Positions 24,780 through 32,537 of a DNA stretch of 32,709 bases are shown one piece after another (the first letter of the stretch is position 1; each line of letters starts with the position of its first letter). The notes below the pieces were generated by a model that did not search any database, was not told the DNA's origin, and saw only the letters and a program-made list of their open reading frames with translations. Made by a program: the position numbers and the translations under genes. Source of the DNA: an uncultured Oscillospiraceae bacterium (GTDB lineage Bacteria; Bacillota; Clostridia; Oscillospirales; Oscillospiraceae); assembly GCA_947589545.1 (NCBI GenBank), contig CANQBA010000046.1:1-32709 (forward strand), given 5' to 3'.

Positions 24780-26050
24780 ATTTTTTGACCATAGGGGGTT
24801 ATAATTTTCAAAAAAATTCGGCAATAGGGGAATGTGAGAGTAATTGAAAAGTCTTGACAGGGCAACAGAGGGTGCGCCACGCCCCTATCCGCTTTAAGCT
24901 GGATGAGCACCCGTATCTTTCTTTCAAAAATTTTTTCGGAGAAGGGTTAACTCTGGCGTTTCTTTTGTCCGTTGTAAAGCGAGAGGGAGTGATAGCCCTC
25001 ATGCGCCATACCGGAGAGATATGGTCGAGGAAAACAAAAAATATCTTTATTTTAAAAAATAAGTTCGGTTTTTGCCCCCGTGAGTTGTGGTAATAGAAGT
25101 AGAGAGGTAAACAGCTACTCACTGCTCCTTGGCGATTCACGCTCTCTTGTTTCATCCGAAAAATACTTTCATGGCAACAGTTCAATTCGGGATACGCAAG
25201 CCATTTCAAAAAATTCGGAAATAGGGGGTTGTGGTTTGCGAACAGTTTGTCCGTTGTAAAGTGAAGGGGTGTGATGGCCATTATGCCCGTCCATTTTGCC
25301 GCCGCGCCAACAGGCTCATCAAATTATTTTAATTTTTTTGAAAAATGAGGGCATAGATTTTGAGATTTTTTCACAATAGGTAAGTGTGAGGGCACTTAAG
25401 CGGCATCAATCTTCCTGTTCTGCCCTCTCAAAGTCAAAACACTTCATCGAAAGCCTTCACCGACTGCTCCGCTTCTTTCTTTTTCAAAAAAATTTTTGAA
25501 AGGGGGGTGTGATTTGCGGAAAATTTGTCCGTTGTAAAGTGAAAGGGAGTGATGGTCCTCATACTGTTCCATACGGGAGAGACAAGATTCAAGAAAAATT
25601 TAAAAAAATAATTCCACTTTGAGGCCCTGCGAGTTGTGGTAATAGAAGTAGAGAGGTAAATAGCCACTCACTGCTCTTTGGCGGTTCACCCTTTCCGACT
25701 CCACATTTTACGCGAATTTCCTTTCCGGCAACTCGTTCATCAAAAAATGCAAAATATTTTGAAACAACCCCCTCTTTTGCCTTTGTAAGTATCCGATGGT
25801 AAGTGAGGGGAGTATGCAAGCCTTCACCTGCCCCGTCTCTTTCGTCTTCGAAAAAATTTCGGAGAGGGGGGTGTGATTTACGGATTTTTGTCCGTTGTTG
25901 GGTGAAGGGGCGAAATAATTCCCATGTCGTCCAATACCGAAAAGCAGCGACCAAGATGAATCGAGAAAAAATTTCAAAAATCTCTTGGTCATTTGCGGAT
26001 TTTTCGGGATGGATAATAGAGGGGTAAATTTACCCTCAGGTGTTCTTTGA
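24780..26050. repeat. Array of degenerate non-coding repeats
   Basis: About 1.3 kb of AT-rich sequence with G runs holds four similar cores (starting near 24921, 25203, 25481 and 25846). Each has a TTTCAAAAAATTT-like stretch, a GGGGGTGTGATTT-like stretch, then TTTGTCCGTTGTAAAG (24964-24979, 25246-25261, 25524-25539; shortened to TTTGTCCGTTGT at 25887-25898). A second module, GAGTTGTGGTAATAGAAGTA followed by GAGAGGTAAA, occurs at 25082-25140 and 25631-25689. A degenerate form at about 26012-26050 leads into the structured segment. An eroded fifth core is visible near 24805. I see no supportable gene on either strand. Confidence 0.75.
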
Positions 26051-26077
26051 CAATTTCATATCCGGCAACTGGATAAC
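26047..26077 (+). promoter_or_regulatory. Possible promoter before the structured segment
   Basis: TTGACA (26047-26052) and GATAAC (26072-26077) are 19 bases apart, a suboptimal spacing. A start at about 26082 would coincide with the closing stem of the structured RNA. Confidence 0.4.
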
Positions 26078-26440
26078 TTTAGCGGACGGTCCCCGAAAGG
26101 GACAGCGGCGGGCGGATGCGCCAAGACCTTCCTGTGCAGACTTCTGCATCAAAAGACGGCCTTTAAGGAAGCGAGCGTACAAACCATTCGAACCGCACCG
26201 GCTTTGGCAAGCCGCGCCACGACCCCGTCCGCCTACAATGATACCCCTGCCCAGCCACAGACTCAACCAATGGGGGCAGCTCGGAGAGATCCTCGGAGGG
26301 GTGAGATTCCCGGAGTGTGACGCCAGTCGCAGTTCAGTTGTACGCCCTTGGCTTCGGGAAGTAGTGTCGAATGGAGGCTGTAAGAAGTAAGTATCAAAAA
26401 AACAAACCAAGGGACCACTCTGTGTTCCGGAGTGGTCCCT
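26078..26440 (+). ncRNA. Candidate structured RNA between the repeat array and xis/int
   Basis: GCGGACGG (26082-26089) is exactly complementary to CCGTCCGC (26225-26232), closing a domain that contains four further elements. These are GTCCC/GGGAC (26089-26093 with 26099-26103); GGCG/CGCC (26107-26110 with 26119-26122); a three-way junction; and CGGCTT-TGGC-AAGCCG (26199-26214). The junction is CTTCCT/AGGAAG (26128-26133 with 26166-26171) enclosing TGCAGA-CT-TCTGCA (26135-26148) and AAAG/CTTT. A second domain follows with CTGCCC/GGGCAG (26247-26252 with 26274-26279), ending in the hairpin at 26410-26440. No ORF with a ribosome site is present. I do not recognise a known RNA class. Group II intron domain V is not seen. 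Confidence 0.55.
26410..26440. terminator. Hairpin before xis (attenuator or minus-strand terminator)
   Basis: AGGGACCACTC (26410-26420) and GAGTGGTCCCT (26430-26440) form a perfect 11-bp stem. On the plus strand no T tract follows. On the minus strand a T-rich stretch (GGTTTGTTTTTTT) follows, so it could end leftward transcription or punctuate the structured RNA. Confidence 0.6.
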
Positions 26441-26480
26441 ATGTAAAATAAACACATTCTACTTTATAGAAGGGATGATA

Positions 26481-26690
26481 ATGAAAAAACAAATTTACCA
26501 CAGCATCGACGACCTGCCCGATTTCTGCACAGTCTCGGATTTCTCTGTCCTCTTCGGCGTCTCACGGGCCACGGCGTACCGCATGGCGGCCCAAGGCAAC
26601 ATCCCGTGTATCCACATCGGCAGACGCGTGGTGATGTCCAGAGAGCATATCCGGCGTTGGGCGGATCAGGCGGCGGGGATGGGGGCATGA
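26481..26690 (+). CDS. Excisionase-type helix-turn-helix protein
   Basis: The 69-residue protein MKKQIYHSIDDLPDFCTVSD carries a MerR/excisionase-like winged helix-turn-helix (VSDFSVLFGVSRATAYRMAA, then IPCIHIGRRVVMSREHIRRW). Such proteins bend DNA at attachment sites and steer the recombinase to excision. AAGGG lies six bases before ATG 26481; an in-frame ATG at 26475 would be too close. It overlaps the integrase start by four bases (ATGA). Confidence 0.85.
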   Translation: MKKQIYHSIDDLPDFCTVSDFSVLFGVSRATAYRMAAQGNIPCIHIGRRVVMSREHIRRWADQAAGMGA

Positions 26691-27940
26691 TGATGTCGAG
26701 AAACGAAAAGGGAACCGGCAGTCTCTATCAGGCCAAGAACAAGACTTGGGTCTATCAATACAACGAGGATGGCAAACGCAGGACCCGGCGCTTCAAGAAA
26801 AAGGCCGAAGCCCGTCTCTTCATTGAGTCCCTCAACAAAGCCAACGCCACTCTGATCTCAAGGGCCTCTATCGCCCCTTCCCCCGCAAGGACAGCCGGCG
26901 TCATTACCGTGGGCGACTGGTTCGACCGCTGGCTTGAGACATACGCAAAACCCTCGGTCAAACTCTCAACCTATTGCAGTTACGAGCTTTACATCCGCGC
27001 CCACATCAAACCCGTGATCGGCGAGAAGTACATGAACACCATCACCGCTGATGAGCTGCAAGAGTTCTTCAACGACCGCGGCGCCAACGGCAACCTCCAG
27101 CGTCAGGGCGGCCTGTCCCCCAAGACGCTGACCAACATCCGCAACATGATGCACATTGCCTTCGACCAAGCACTGAAGAACGGCATGATCACCGTCAACT
27201 TCGTGGAGAGTGTCCGTCTCCCCAAAGCGGAGAAGAAAGAGATGCGCGTCCTGGACCGGGAGGAACAGTCCCGTCTCATCGCCGCGGCCCGTCTCGCTCC
27301 GGAGCCCGCCGCCTTCGGAATCATCTTCGACCTGTTCACGGGCCTGCGGATCGGTGAGCTGTGCGGGCTGAGGTGGAAGAACGTCAACATGGACGACCAC
27401 TCAATAAGAGTCTGCGAGACACGCAACCGTCTACCGAACTTCGACGACACCATAGAGACAGCCACCAGCGTGAGAACCGTGGAGAGCACCAAGACCTCCA
27501 GCTCCCGCCGGACGGTCTACATGACCGACAGCCTCTATAAAGACTTCCAGCAGTACATGAACATCCAGCTCTCCCTCAAAAAGCAGTACCCGTCCTACAA
27601 TCCGGACGGGTACGTGTTCTGCCAGGAGAACGGCGACCCCTACGAGCCGAGGACCTACGAGGACTTGTTCAAGCGCTGCGTACGGCAGGCGGGCATCCGT
27701 GACGCCAACTTCCACGCCCTCCGTCATACCTTCGCTACCCGGAGTCTAGAGCAGGGCATGGACGTGGTGACTCTCTCCAAGCTCTTAGGCCACGCCAACC
27801 CCTCTGTCACCATGGACAAGTACGGCCACGCCATCGACGACCACAAGCGCCAAAGCGTCCAACTCCCGGATGACCTCTACGCCGCCCCGCCCCAGCCGCC
27901 GGACCTGCAACCGTCCCCAAGGATGACCATGGAGTGGTGA
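26687..27940 (+). CDS. Tyrosine recombinase (integrase)
   Basis: The 417-residue integrase has an N-terminal AP2-like arm-binding domain (KGTGSLYQAKNKTWVYQYNE), a SAM-like core-binding domain (about 75-180) and the catalytic domain. All expected catalytic residues are visible: Arg in FTGLRIGELCGLRW, HALRHTFATR (His, Arg), LGHANPSVTMDKYGHA (His, nucleophile Tyr). It is therefore probably active. Three consecutive ATG codons (26687, 26690, 26693) are possible starts. The gene reads toward a tRNA-Met 3' fragment 144 bases beyond its stop, the usual position of an integrase next to its att site. Confidence 0.93.
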   Translation: MMMSRNEKGTGSLYQAKNKTWVYQYNEDGKRRTRRFKKKAEARLFIESLNKANATLISRASIAPSPARTAGVITVGDWFDRWLETYAKPSVKLSTYCSYELYIRAHIKPVIGEKYMNTITADELQEFFNDRGANGNLQRQGGLSPKTLTNIRNMMHIAFDQALKNGMITVNFVESVRLPKAEKKEMRVLDREEQSRLIAAARLAPEPAAFGIIFDLFTGLRIGELCGLRWKNVNMDDHSIRVCETRNRLPNFDDTIETATSVRTVESTKTSSSRRTVYMTDSLYKDFQQYMNIQLSLKKQYPSYNPDGYVFCQENGDPYEPRTYEDLFKRCVRQAGIRDANFHALRHTFATRSLEQGMDVVTLSKLLGHANPSVTMDKYGHAIDDHKRQSVQLPDDLYAAPPQPPDLQPSPRMTMEW

Positions 27941-27980
27941 AGGCAACTGCATCACGGTTCCAAATAAAAATCGGAAAAAC

Positions 27981-27998
27981 TGCATCAGATAAGCATCA
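27981..27998 (+). repeat. Left arm-type direct repeat of the att region
   Basis: TGCATCAGATAAGCATCA is identical to 28242-28259 on the other side of the tRNA fragment. It contains GCATCA twice, five bases apart, as integrase or excisionase arm sites often do. Confidence 0.7.
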
Positions 27999-28048
27999 AA
28001 AACCGATTTGGAACATCATGTAAAATAAATCGCTCGAAAAAGTTATAA

Positions 28049-28082
28049 GAAACACCGGATTTCTTGCGAAATCCGGTGTTTC
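28049..28082 (-). terminator. tRNA-type terminator hairpin next to the att core
   Basis: GAAACACCGGATTTC (28049-28063), loop TTGC, and the exact complement (28068-28082). Read on the minus strand it lies two bases after the tRNA CCA end and is followed by TTATAACTTTTT, so it looks like the tRNA-Met terminator carried with the att core. Confidence 0.75.
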
Positions 28083-28083
28083 A

Positions 28084-28128
28084 TGGTTGCGGGGGAAGGA
28101 CTTGAACCTACGACCTCCGGGTTATGAG
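28084..28128 (-). other. tRNA-Met 3' fragment, probable attachment-site core
   Basis: On the minus strand these 45 bases read from the anticodon loop (CTCATAA, anticodon CAT) through the T arm (GGTTCAAGTCC) to the encoded CCA, about tRNA positions 32-76. The 5' half of a tRNA is absent on the higher-coordinate side. Tyrosine recombinases commonly use this part of a tRNA gene as the crossover region. The fragment lies beside the integrase and between two identical arm repeats. Confidence 0.88.
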
Positions 28129-28159
28129 GCAGGGGAAAAGCGTTTCTCCAGTATGATCC

Positions 28160-28216
28160 CGTCTCACAAGTTGCAGTATTCTCACTTTTTTGAGACTTCG
28201 GATAACTTATGAGACG
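28160..28216. repeat. Inverted repeat right of the att core
   Basis: CGTCTCACAAGTT (28160-28172) and AACTTATGAGACG (28204-28216) are complementary at 12 of 13 positions. TCTCAC also recurs between and after them. These may be recombinase or excisionase sites. Confidence 0.55.
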
Positions 28217-28241
28217 AAATTCTCACAAATCTCAGTGCGAT

Positions 28242-28259
28242 TGCATCAGATAAGCATCA
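28242..28259 (+). repeat. Right arm-type direct repeat of the att region
   Basis: Identical to the 18 bases at 27981-27998, in the same orientation, 114 bases right of the att core. Confidence 0.7.
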
Positions 28260-28330
28260 GGCAGTTGAAAATTTTCTGAGATTTTCTTCGGGTTTTGAAA
28301 TGACACATTACAATGACAAGGAGGTGTGAA

Positions 28331-28624
28331 ATGAAAACTACTATTGAAAAAAGTGCTTCAGGGGATGCACGGCTCACTGCTGAAATGCTCAGGCAAGCCG
28401 GCCTCGCTTGGGCGGGCGAGCTGGAGGTCCATGTCTCCGAGAGCGCGATCACCGTCACAAAAAAACAGATGTCCGCCAACGACCTGCGAGAAGCCATAGG
28501 CAGCCTCACTGCTCTTGCCGCTGAGTTCAAGGAGAGGGCCAACAAGATCTGCGCCGGCTGCGACGGAGAGGACTGTCCGTACCTGGAGGACGAGTTGGAC
28601 GAGGGAGAGGAGGACGGCATATGA
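28331..28624 (+). CDS. Small acidic cysteine-containing protein, mobilization cassette copy 2
   Basis: The 97-residue homologue of 5410-5697 begins MKTTIEKSASGDARLTAEML and keeps QMSANDLREAI and CAGCDGEDCPYLEDE unchanged. Substitutions fall mainly in the middle and in the acidic tail, which suggests the N-terminus and the Cys motif carry the function. AAGGAGG lies before ATG 28331. It is the first gene right of the att region and has no 34-aa leader ORF in front, unlike copy 1. Family unknown; a role in transfer or its control is inferred only from position. Confidence 0.75.
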   Translation: MKTTIEKSASGDARLTAEMLRQAGLAWAGELEVHVSESAITVTKKQMSANDLREAIGSLTALAAEFKERANKICAGCDGEDCPYLEDELDEGEEDGI

Positions 28625-29578
28625 AAGAGACGAGCTGAGCGCCAAAAATCCGAGACCGGATTGGTGTGCTGACGGGAGGACAGGCCGAGGAGAGAATCTG
28701 AGAAACGGCCTCTTGAGATTGCGGATTGGGGAGCAGTCCTGCCTCGTCATGTTCTCCAATAGATGTACGGTGGTTCGGAAGAAGGTTGCGCGGAGACGCT
28801 GGAGACAGTCCCGTGGCATGGCAGTCAAAATATCACTCCTCTGCCGTGTCGGTGACAGAGACGTCCCGTGTTTCTCACAAGGCTACGAGGTTACCGTCAG
28901 TCAACACCATGCTGGAAGTACATCAGCGCGCTGAGGGTACCGAGATGGACCTGACGGAAGTTGTGAGGACGGCGCGTCACTGACTCAGGGACGTGAGGAC
29001 GCGGTGCTCATCCCTCTGCGCTACTTTTCTGAGTCAATGTCGCTGACGCACTCCACTACACCGTGACGGTGAGCAAGGACGGAGAGGATAACTGGCTCCT
29101 CCGCGCTGACATGGTTCAGTCTGCCCCCTGCTATGTCAGCGGGTCGGGTTGTCTCTGTGAAATGTAGACTCGCATACAACGGATGCTCCGTGCTCCCTGT
29201 GAGAACAAAAGGCTACCACCAGCAGGCGTCCCCCTGTCTTGGTGGGTCACCACTCATCCTCTGCGTCTGCACTGCCTACATCTCGAATGACAATGGTGTG
29301 GATGTGCAGGTGGTGTGGATCAGTCGTCGCTCCGAGGAGAGCAGCGCAATCAGACGGAGGAGCCACAAAAGAAATTCTGCGCGAGCGTGTGTAAAAACCG
29401 AGGGGCGTGACGGCGGCGTATGGATTCAGTACAGAACGCACAACCCGCTGTCACGGCGCTGTTCGCCCCGTGTGCCGTTTTCCCCATCCGCGTGGGGCAG
29501 GCGCACCACTCAAAACAGGAGCGGCGTGTGGGCCGCTGTCGGGCGAGGTCAAGAGGACGTTTTTGGGCTTTTTGCCCC

Positions 29579-29699
29579 GTTCGATTATCGAACAAGATAA
29601 AGGGAGGTGGTCGCAAGCGACCCCTCCCGGCCACAAAGCCCCGCAGTGCGGGGCTTTTTTGAGTTTCACCGGGGTGGTCGGTAAAAACGGCTGCCCCGG
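29579..29699 (+). other. Candidate oriT / structured leader, copy 2
   Basis: Elements in order: GTTCGA-TTA-TCGAAC (29579-29593); GGGAGG-T-GGTCGC paired with GCGACC-CCTCCC (29602-29628) with one bulged T; a perfect terminator-like stem (29635-29660); and CCGGGG/CCCCGG (29669-29699). Order, spacing and position before the mobC-like gene are the same as at 5992-6113. Confidence 0.5.
29635..29660 (+). terminator. Rho-independent terminator before the mobC-like gene, copy 2
   Basis: AAAGCCCCGC (29635-29644), loop AGT, GCGGGGCTTT (29648-29657) and continued T to 29660: a textbook terminator that would end a leader RNA about 115 bases before the mobC-like start. Confidence 0.85.
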
Positions 29700-29776
29700 T
29701 TTCAGGTGCACCTTGGGGCTGAAAACGCCCGTGGCACAAGGACTTTGGCTGTGTCACGGGCAGAAGGAGGACAATA

Positions 29777-30220
29777 TTGGAAAATACTGAAAACAACAAA
29801 GTGAGGACCGCAGTGTGGCTCCGACCCACTGCCATCGAGGACATCGACCACTGGATGAAGCGGGACAACTGTAAAACGCGCAGCGAGTTCATCGACAACG
29901 CTCTCGCGTTCTATGTGGGCTACCTGGAGTCCAACGACGCCTCGGACTTCCTGGGCCCGGTGCTGTCGTCCATGATCCGTGGAATACTGGAGAACAACAA
30001 TAACAGACTCCGCTCCCTCCTGTTCAAATGGGCGGTGGAACTCAACATGGCCTGCCACACCATCGCCGCCCACTTCCGGGTGGACGACATCGACCGCAAG
30101 GCCCTCCGGGCGTTCGCCATAGACGAGGTGAAGAAGACCTGCGGTCAGGTGAGCTTTGACCACGCGCTGGATGTGCAGAGACGTATCCCAGTGAAGGATG
30201 ACACGAAGTGGCCAAGCTGA
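29777..30220 (+). CDS. Ribbon-helix-helix relaxosome accessory protein (MobC-like), copy 2
   Basis: This 147-residue protein is almost identical to the copy at 6192-6638 (three substitutions and one missing Asp near the C-terminus). It has the same TTG start, with AAGGAGG upstream, and the same 13-base overlap with the relaxase. The near identity contrasts with the more diverged relaxases and small proteins of the two cassettes. This may reflect stronger constraint or local gene conversion. Confidence 0.75.
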   Translation: MENTENNKVRTAVWLRPTAIEDIDHWMKRDNCKTRSEFIDNALAFYVGYLESNDASDFLGPVLSSMIRGILENNNNRLRSLLFKWAVELNMACHTIAAHFRVDDIDRKALRAFAIDEVKKTCGQVSFDHALDVQRRIPVKDDTKWPS

Positions 30221-32193
30221 TTTTTATCTCGCCCTATCTCAAGGGAGGGCAGGACAAGTCCAAGTTGGCGCATCGCACCAAGTACATCGCCACACGTGAC
30301 GGAGTGGACCTGCTCAGGTCGGAGAGGGGCTCGGAGTCCGCCACAGAGAAACAGCGGGAGTATATCCTGCGGCTCGTCAAAACGTTTCCTCAGTCGAAGG
30401 AGCTTGCGGAGTACGAGGACTACCTCTCCATGCACACCAAGGACGCCGCGTCGGATTTCATTGACCAGGTATGGGAGCAGTTCATCGACTCCATGGATAA
30501 GCGCGAAAACTATCTGGACTACGTCTCTCACCGCCCCGGTGTTCAAAGTGACGGCGACCACGGACTGTGGGATAAGGACGGGAAGGTGCAAAATCTCAGT
30601 AAGGCCGTATCGGAGGTGGCGAATCACCCCGGCGTTGTGTGGACGCCGGTGGTATCGCTGCGGCGTGAGGACGCGGAGCGGCTCGGCTACACCGACGTGG
30701 ACAACTGGAGGGCGCTGGTCAACTCCTGCGTCCAGGAGATAGCAAAGGGTTACAGGATACCGCTGGAGCATCTGCGCTGGTACGCCGCGCTGCACGAAAA
30801 AGAGAAGCACGTCCACATCCACATGGTGGTGTTCTCCTCCAATCCGAAGGAGGGCTATCTCACCAAGCAAGGTATCCGGGACATCAAGTCCGCGTTCGCC
30901 ACGCGCGTCTTCGAGCAGGACCTGCTGCACACCTACGAGCGGAAGACCGAGTACCGGAACGCGCTTGGAAAGTCCGCACAGGAGAGAATGGCGGAGTTGG
31001 TGACATCCATGAACAGCGGCTCTGCTGTGAGCGAGAGGCTGGAACAGCTCATTGGCGAGCTGGCCGAGAAGCTCAAAACCACCAAGGGCAAGAAGGTCTA
31101 CGGTTATCTGCCGCCCAGGGTCAAGAGTGTCGTCGACGAGATCGTGGACGAGCTGGCGAAGGACGAGAGAGTAGCGGCGGCGTACTCGCTCTGGCAGGAT
31201 ATGCAGGACGAGGTGGTGCGCACCTACACAGACGACCTGCCTGAGCGTGTGCCGCTCTCCCAGCAGAAGGAGTTCAAGCCTGTGCGGAACATGGTGATTC
31301 GCGAGGTGCTGAGGCTCTCCGAGCGCAGGGTCACATTTGAGGACGGGGACATGGACGACGAGCCGGAGAGCGCGGAGACAGTACCGCCTCCAATCTCCGG
31401 CATTCACAGGATCTATGAGCAAGCCGAGAGATACCGCAAGGCGAAGAAAACGCTCTACGATGAGGACGCCGACATGGACGAAAAGCGGTCCGCCATTGAA
31501 ATGCTGGAGCGTCTGTGGGATGAGGGGTACACGATTGCCGCCCATCAGCTGGGTAAGGTCTACCGTGACGGGTTAGGAGTACCCGCTGATTGGGTGAAGG
31601 CCGAGGGATGGTTTCGGAAATCCGCGGAGCAGGGAACAGTCTGCTCTGCCTATGCTCTCGGTAAGCTCCTGCTCCCTGTCGGCCTGTCCACCGAGGCCAT
31701 CCGCTGGCTCAAGTACGCCGCTGACAGCGGCGACCAGTACGCCCGTTACACGTTGGGTAAGGTCTATCTCGCTGGGGAAAACGCGGAGAAGGATGTTGAT
31801 GTAGCCATCGATTACCTGAAAGCATCTGCCGAGCAGGGCAACCAGTACGCCCAATATACCCTCGGCAAGCTCTACCTGCTGGGCCGGGAGGTGCCACCTG
31901 ACAGAGAAGCGGCGTTGTATTATCTCACACGGTCGGCGGAACAAGGAAACCGCTATGCCCAATTCTTCCTGAACCACCTGAACGACATTCGCACCCCGTC
32001 AGTCGGTCTGGCGGTGCTTCGGATGTTCCACCACATGGCAAATATCTTCCGCGACACCACCGCCCAGGACTCCACCCATATGGGCCTGCACATCGACCGC
32101 AAGCGCCGGCGCGAGCTTCAGGAGAAGCGCGTCGCCATGGGACATAAGGCGGACGACCGTGAGGATGAGAAGATGAATCAGACGATGGGGTAA
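30208..32193 (+). CDS. MobP-type (MobP3-like) relaxase with C-terminal Sel1-like repeats, copy 2
   Basis: This 661-residue protein has a GTG start inside the mobC-like gene and is collinear with copy 1; I count about 53 substitutions and no gap. The motif KEKHVHIHMVVFSSNP and the N-terminal TKYIATRDGVDLL are unchanged. Differences cluster before and inside the first Sel1-like repeat (EKRSAIEMLERLWDE versus EKQFAIDELQKLWDE) and at the end of the solenoid. Both copies look functional, so two relaxases of slightly different partner preference may coexist. A terminator hairpin follows. Confidence 0.85.
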   Translation: MAKLIFISPYLKGGQDKSKLAHRTKYIATRDGVDLLRSERGSESATEKQREYILRLVKTFPQSKELAEYEDYLSMHTKDAASDFIDQVWEQFIDSMDKRENYLDYVSHRPGVQSDGDHGLWDKDGKVQNLSKAVSEVANHPGVVWTPVVSLRREDAERLGYTDVDNWRALVNSCVQEIAKGYRIPLEHLRWYAALHEKEKHVHIHMVVFSSNPKEGYLTKQGIRDIKSAFATRVFEQDLLHTYERKTEYRNALGKSAQERMAELVTSMNSGSAVSERLEQLIGELAEKLKTTKGKKVYGYLPPRVKSVVDEIVDELAKDERVAAAYSLWQDMQDEVVRTYTDDLPERVPLSQQKEFKPVRNMVIREVLRLSERRVTFEDGDMDDEPESAETVPPPISGIHRIYEQAERYRKAKKTLYDEDADMDEKRSAIEMLERLWDEGYTIAAHQLGKVYRDGLGVPADWVKAEGWFRKSAEQGTVCSAYALGKLLLPVGLSTEAIRWLKYAADSGDQYARYTLGKVYLAGENAEKDVDVAIDYLKASAEQGNQYAQYTLGKLYLLGREVPPDREAALYYLTRSAEQGNRYAQFFLNHLNDIRTPSVGLAVLRMFHHMANIFRDTTAQDSTHMGLHIDRKRRRELQEKRVAMGHKADDREDEKMNQTMG

Positions 32194-32206
32194 ACGGGCA
32201 AAAAAT

Positions 32207-32225
32207 GGCGGGGAATTTCCCCGCC
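32207..32225 (+). terminator. Terminator after relaxase copy 2
   Basis: GGCGGGGA (32207-32214), loop ATT, TCCCCGCC (32218-32225), then GTTTTC: the counterpart of 8619-8637. Confidence 0.75.
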
Positions 32226-32255
32226 GTTTTCAATAATCCGGTAAAAATATATCTC

Positions 32256-32537
32256 TCAGGCGATGGGCCTGAACTCGATGTTCACCCGCATCCCCATCCC
32301 GGCGGCCAGCCGTTGGAGGGTCCTGACGGACGGGTTGCCGTCGCCGTTTTCAAACTTGCTGATGTCCGACTGCGCGATACCGGTGCGCTCGGAGAGCTCC
32401 TTTTGTGTAAGCCCGGATTTTTTTCGCGCGTCGATGAGCGCCTGGATAAGCGCAAATTCCGGCTCCAGCGCGTCGTACTCCCGGCGAAACTCCGGGTCGC
32501 GGAGCTGTTCGGCGAGGAAAGCTTTAAAGTCACTCAT
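32256..32537 (-). CDS. HigA-type antitoxin (XRE family)
   Basis: The 93-residue protein has an N-terminal helical segment (MSDFKAFLAEQLRDPEFRRE) and a C-terminal Cro/C1 helix-turn-helix (SGLTQKELSERTGIAQSDIS, then KFENGDGNPSVRTLQRLA). This order is typical of HigA-like antitoxins encoded behind their toxin. It overlaps the upstream toxin gene by eight bases; AGAAAGGAG precedes its ATG at 32537. It should neutralise the toxin and repress the operon. Confidence 0.85.
   Translation of the reverse strand: MSDFKAFLAEQLRDPEFRREYDALEPEFALIQALIDARKKSGLTQKELSERTGIAQSDISKFENGDGNPSVRTLQRLAAGMGMRVNIEFRPIA

Larger units (their letters stand above)
28625..29776 (+). other. Long non-coding leader of mobilization cassette 2
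   Basis: These 1,152 bases hold no gene I can support. The start (TGAAAGAGA...) and the part from about 29415 match the leader of cassette 1; about 650 bases in between are extra here. Possible remnants are too short to name. The conserved hairpin series lies at 29579-29699. Confidence 0.6.

Noticed and set aside
24808-25667. Minus-strand ORFs with repeated ITPxxFTTDK peptides as real proteins
   Set aside because: They mirror the DNA repeat, change frame between units, lack ribosome sites, and have low-complexity composition. They are kept only as an alternative reading in the repeat finding.
24780-26050. CRISPR array
   Set aside because: Repeat units are 280-360 bases apart, imperfect, and lack uniform short spacers or cas genes.
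26078-26440. Group II intron
   Set aside because: No domain V-like hairpin or reverse transcriptase gene was found. Group I intron or riboswitch classes could not be tested without a covariance search.
28084-28128. Complete functional tRNA-Met gene
   Set aside because: The 5' half (acceptor strand, D arm, anticodon 5' strand) is absent next to the fragment.
28515-29600. ORFs in the leader of mobilization cassette 2 (for example 28515-28934 and 29133-29600)
   Set aside because: They have no ribosome sites, are Arg/Ser-rich, overlap the real small gene or the hairpin block, and are not conserved in frame with the cassette 1 leader.
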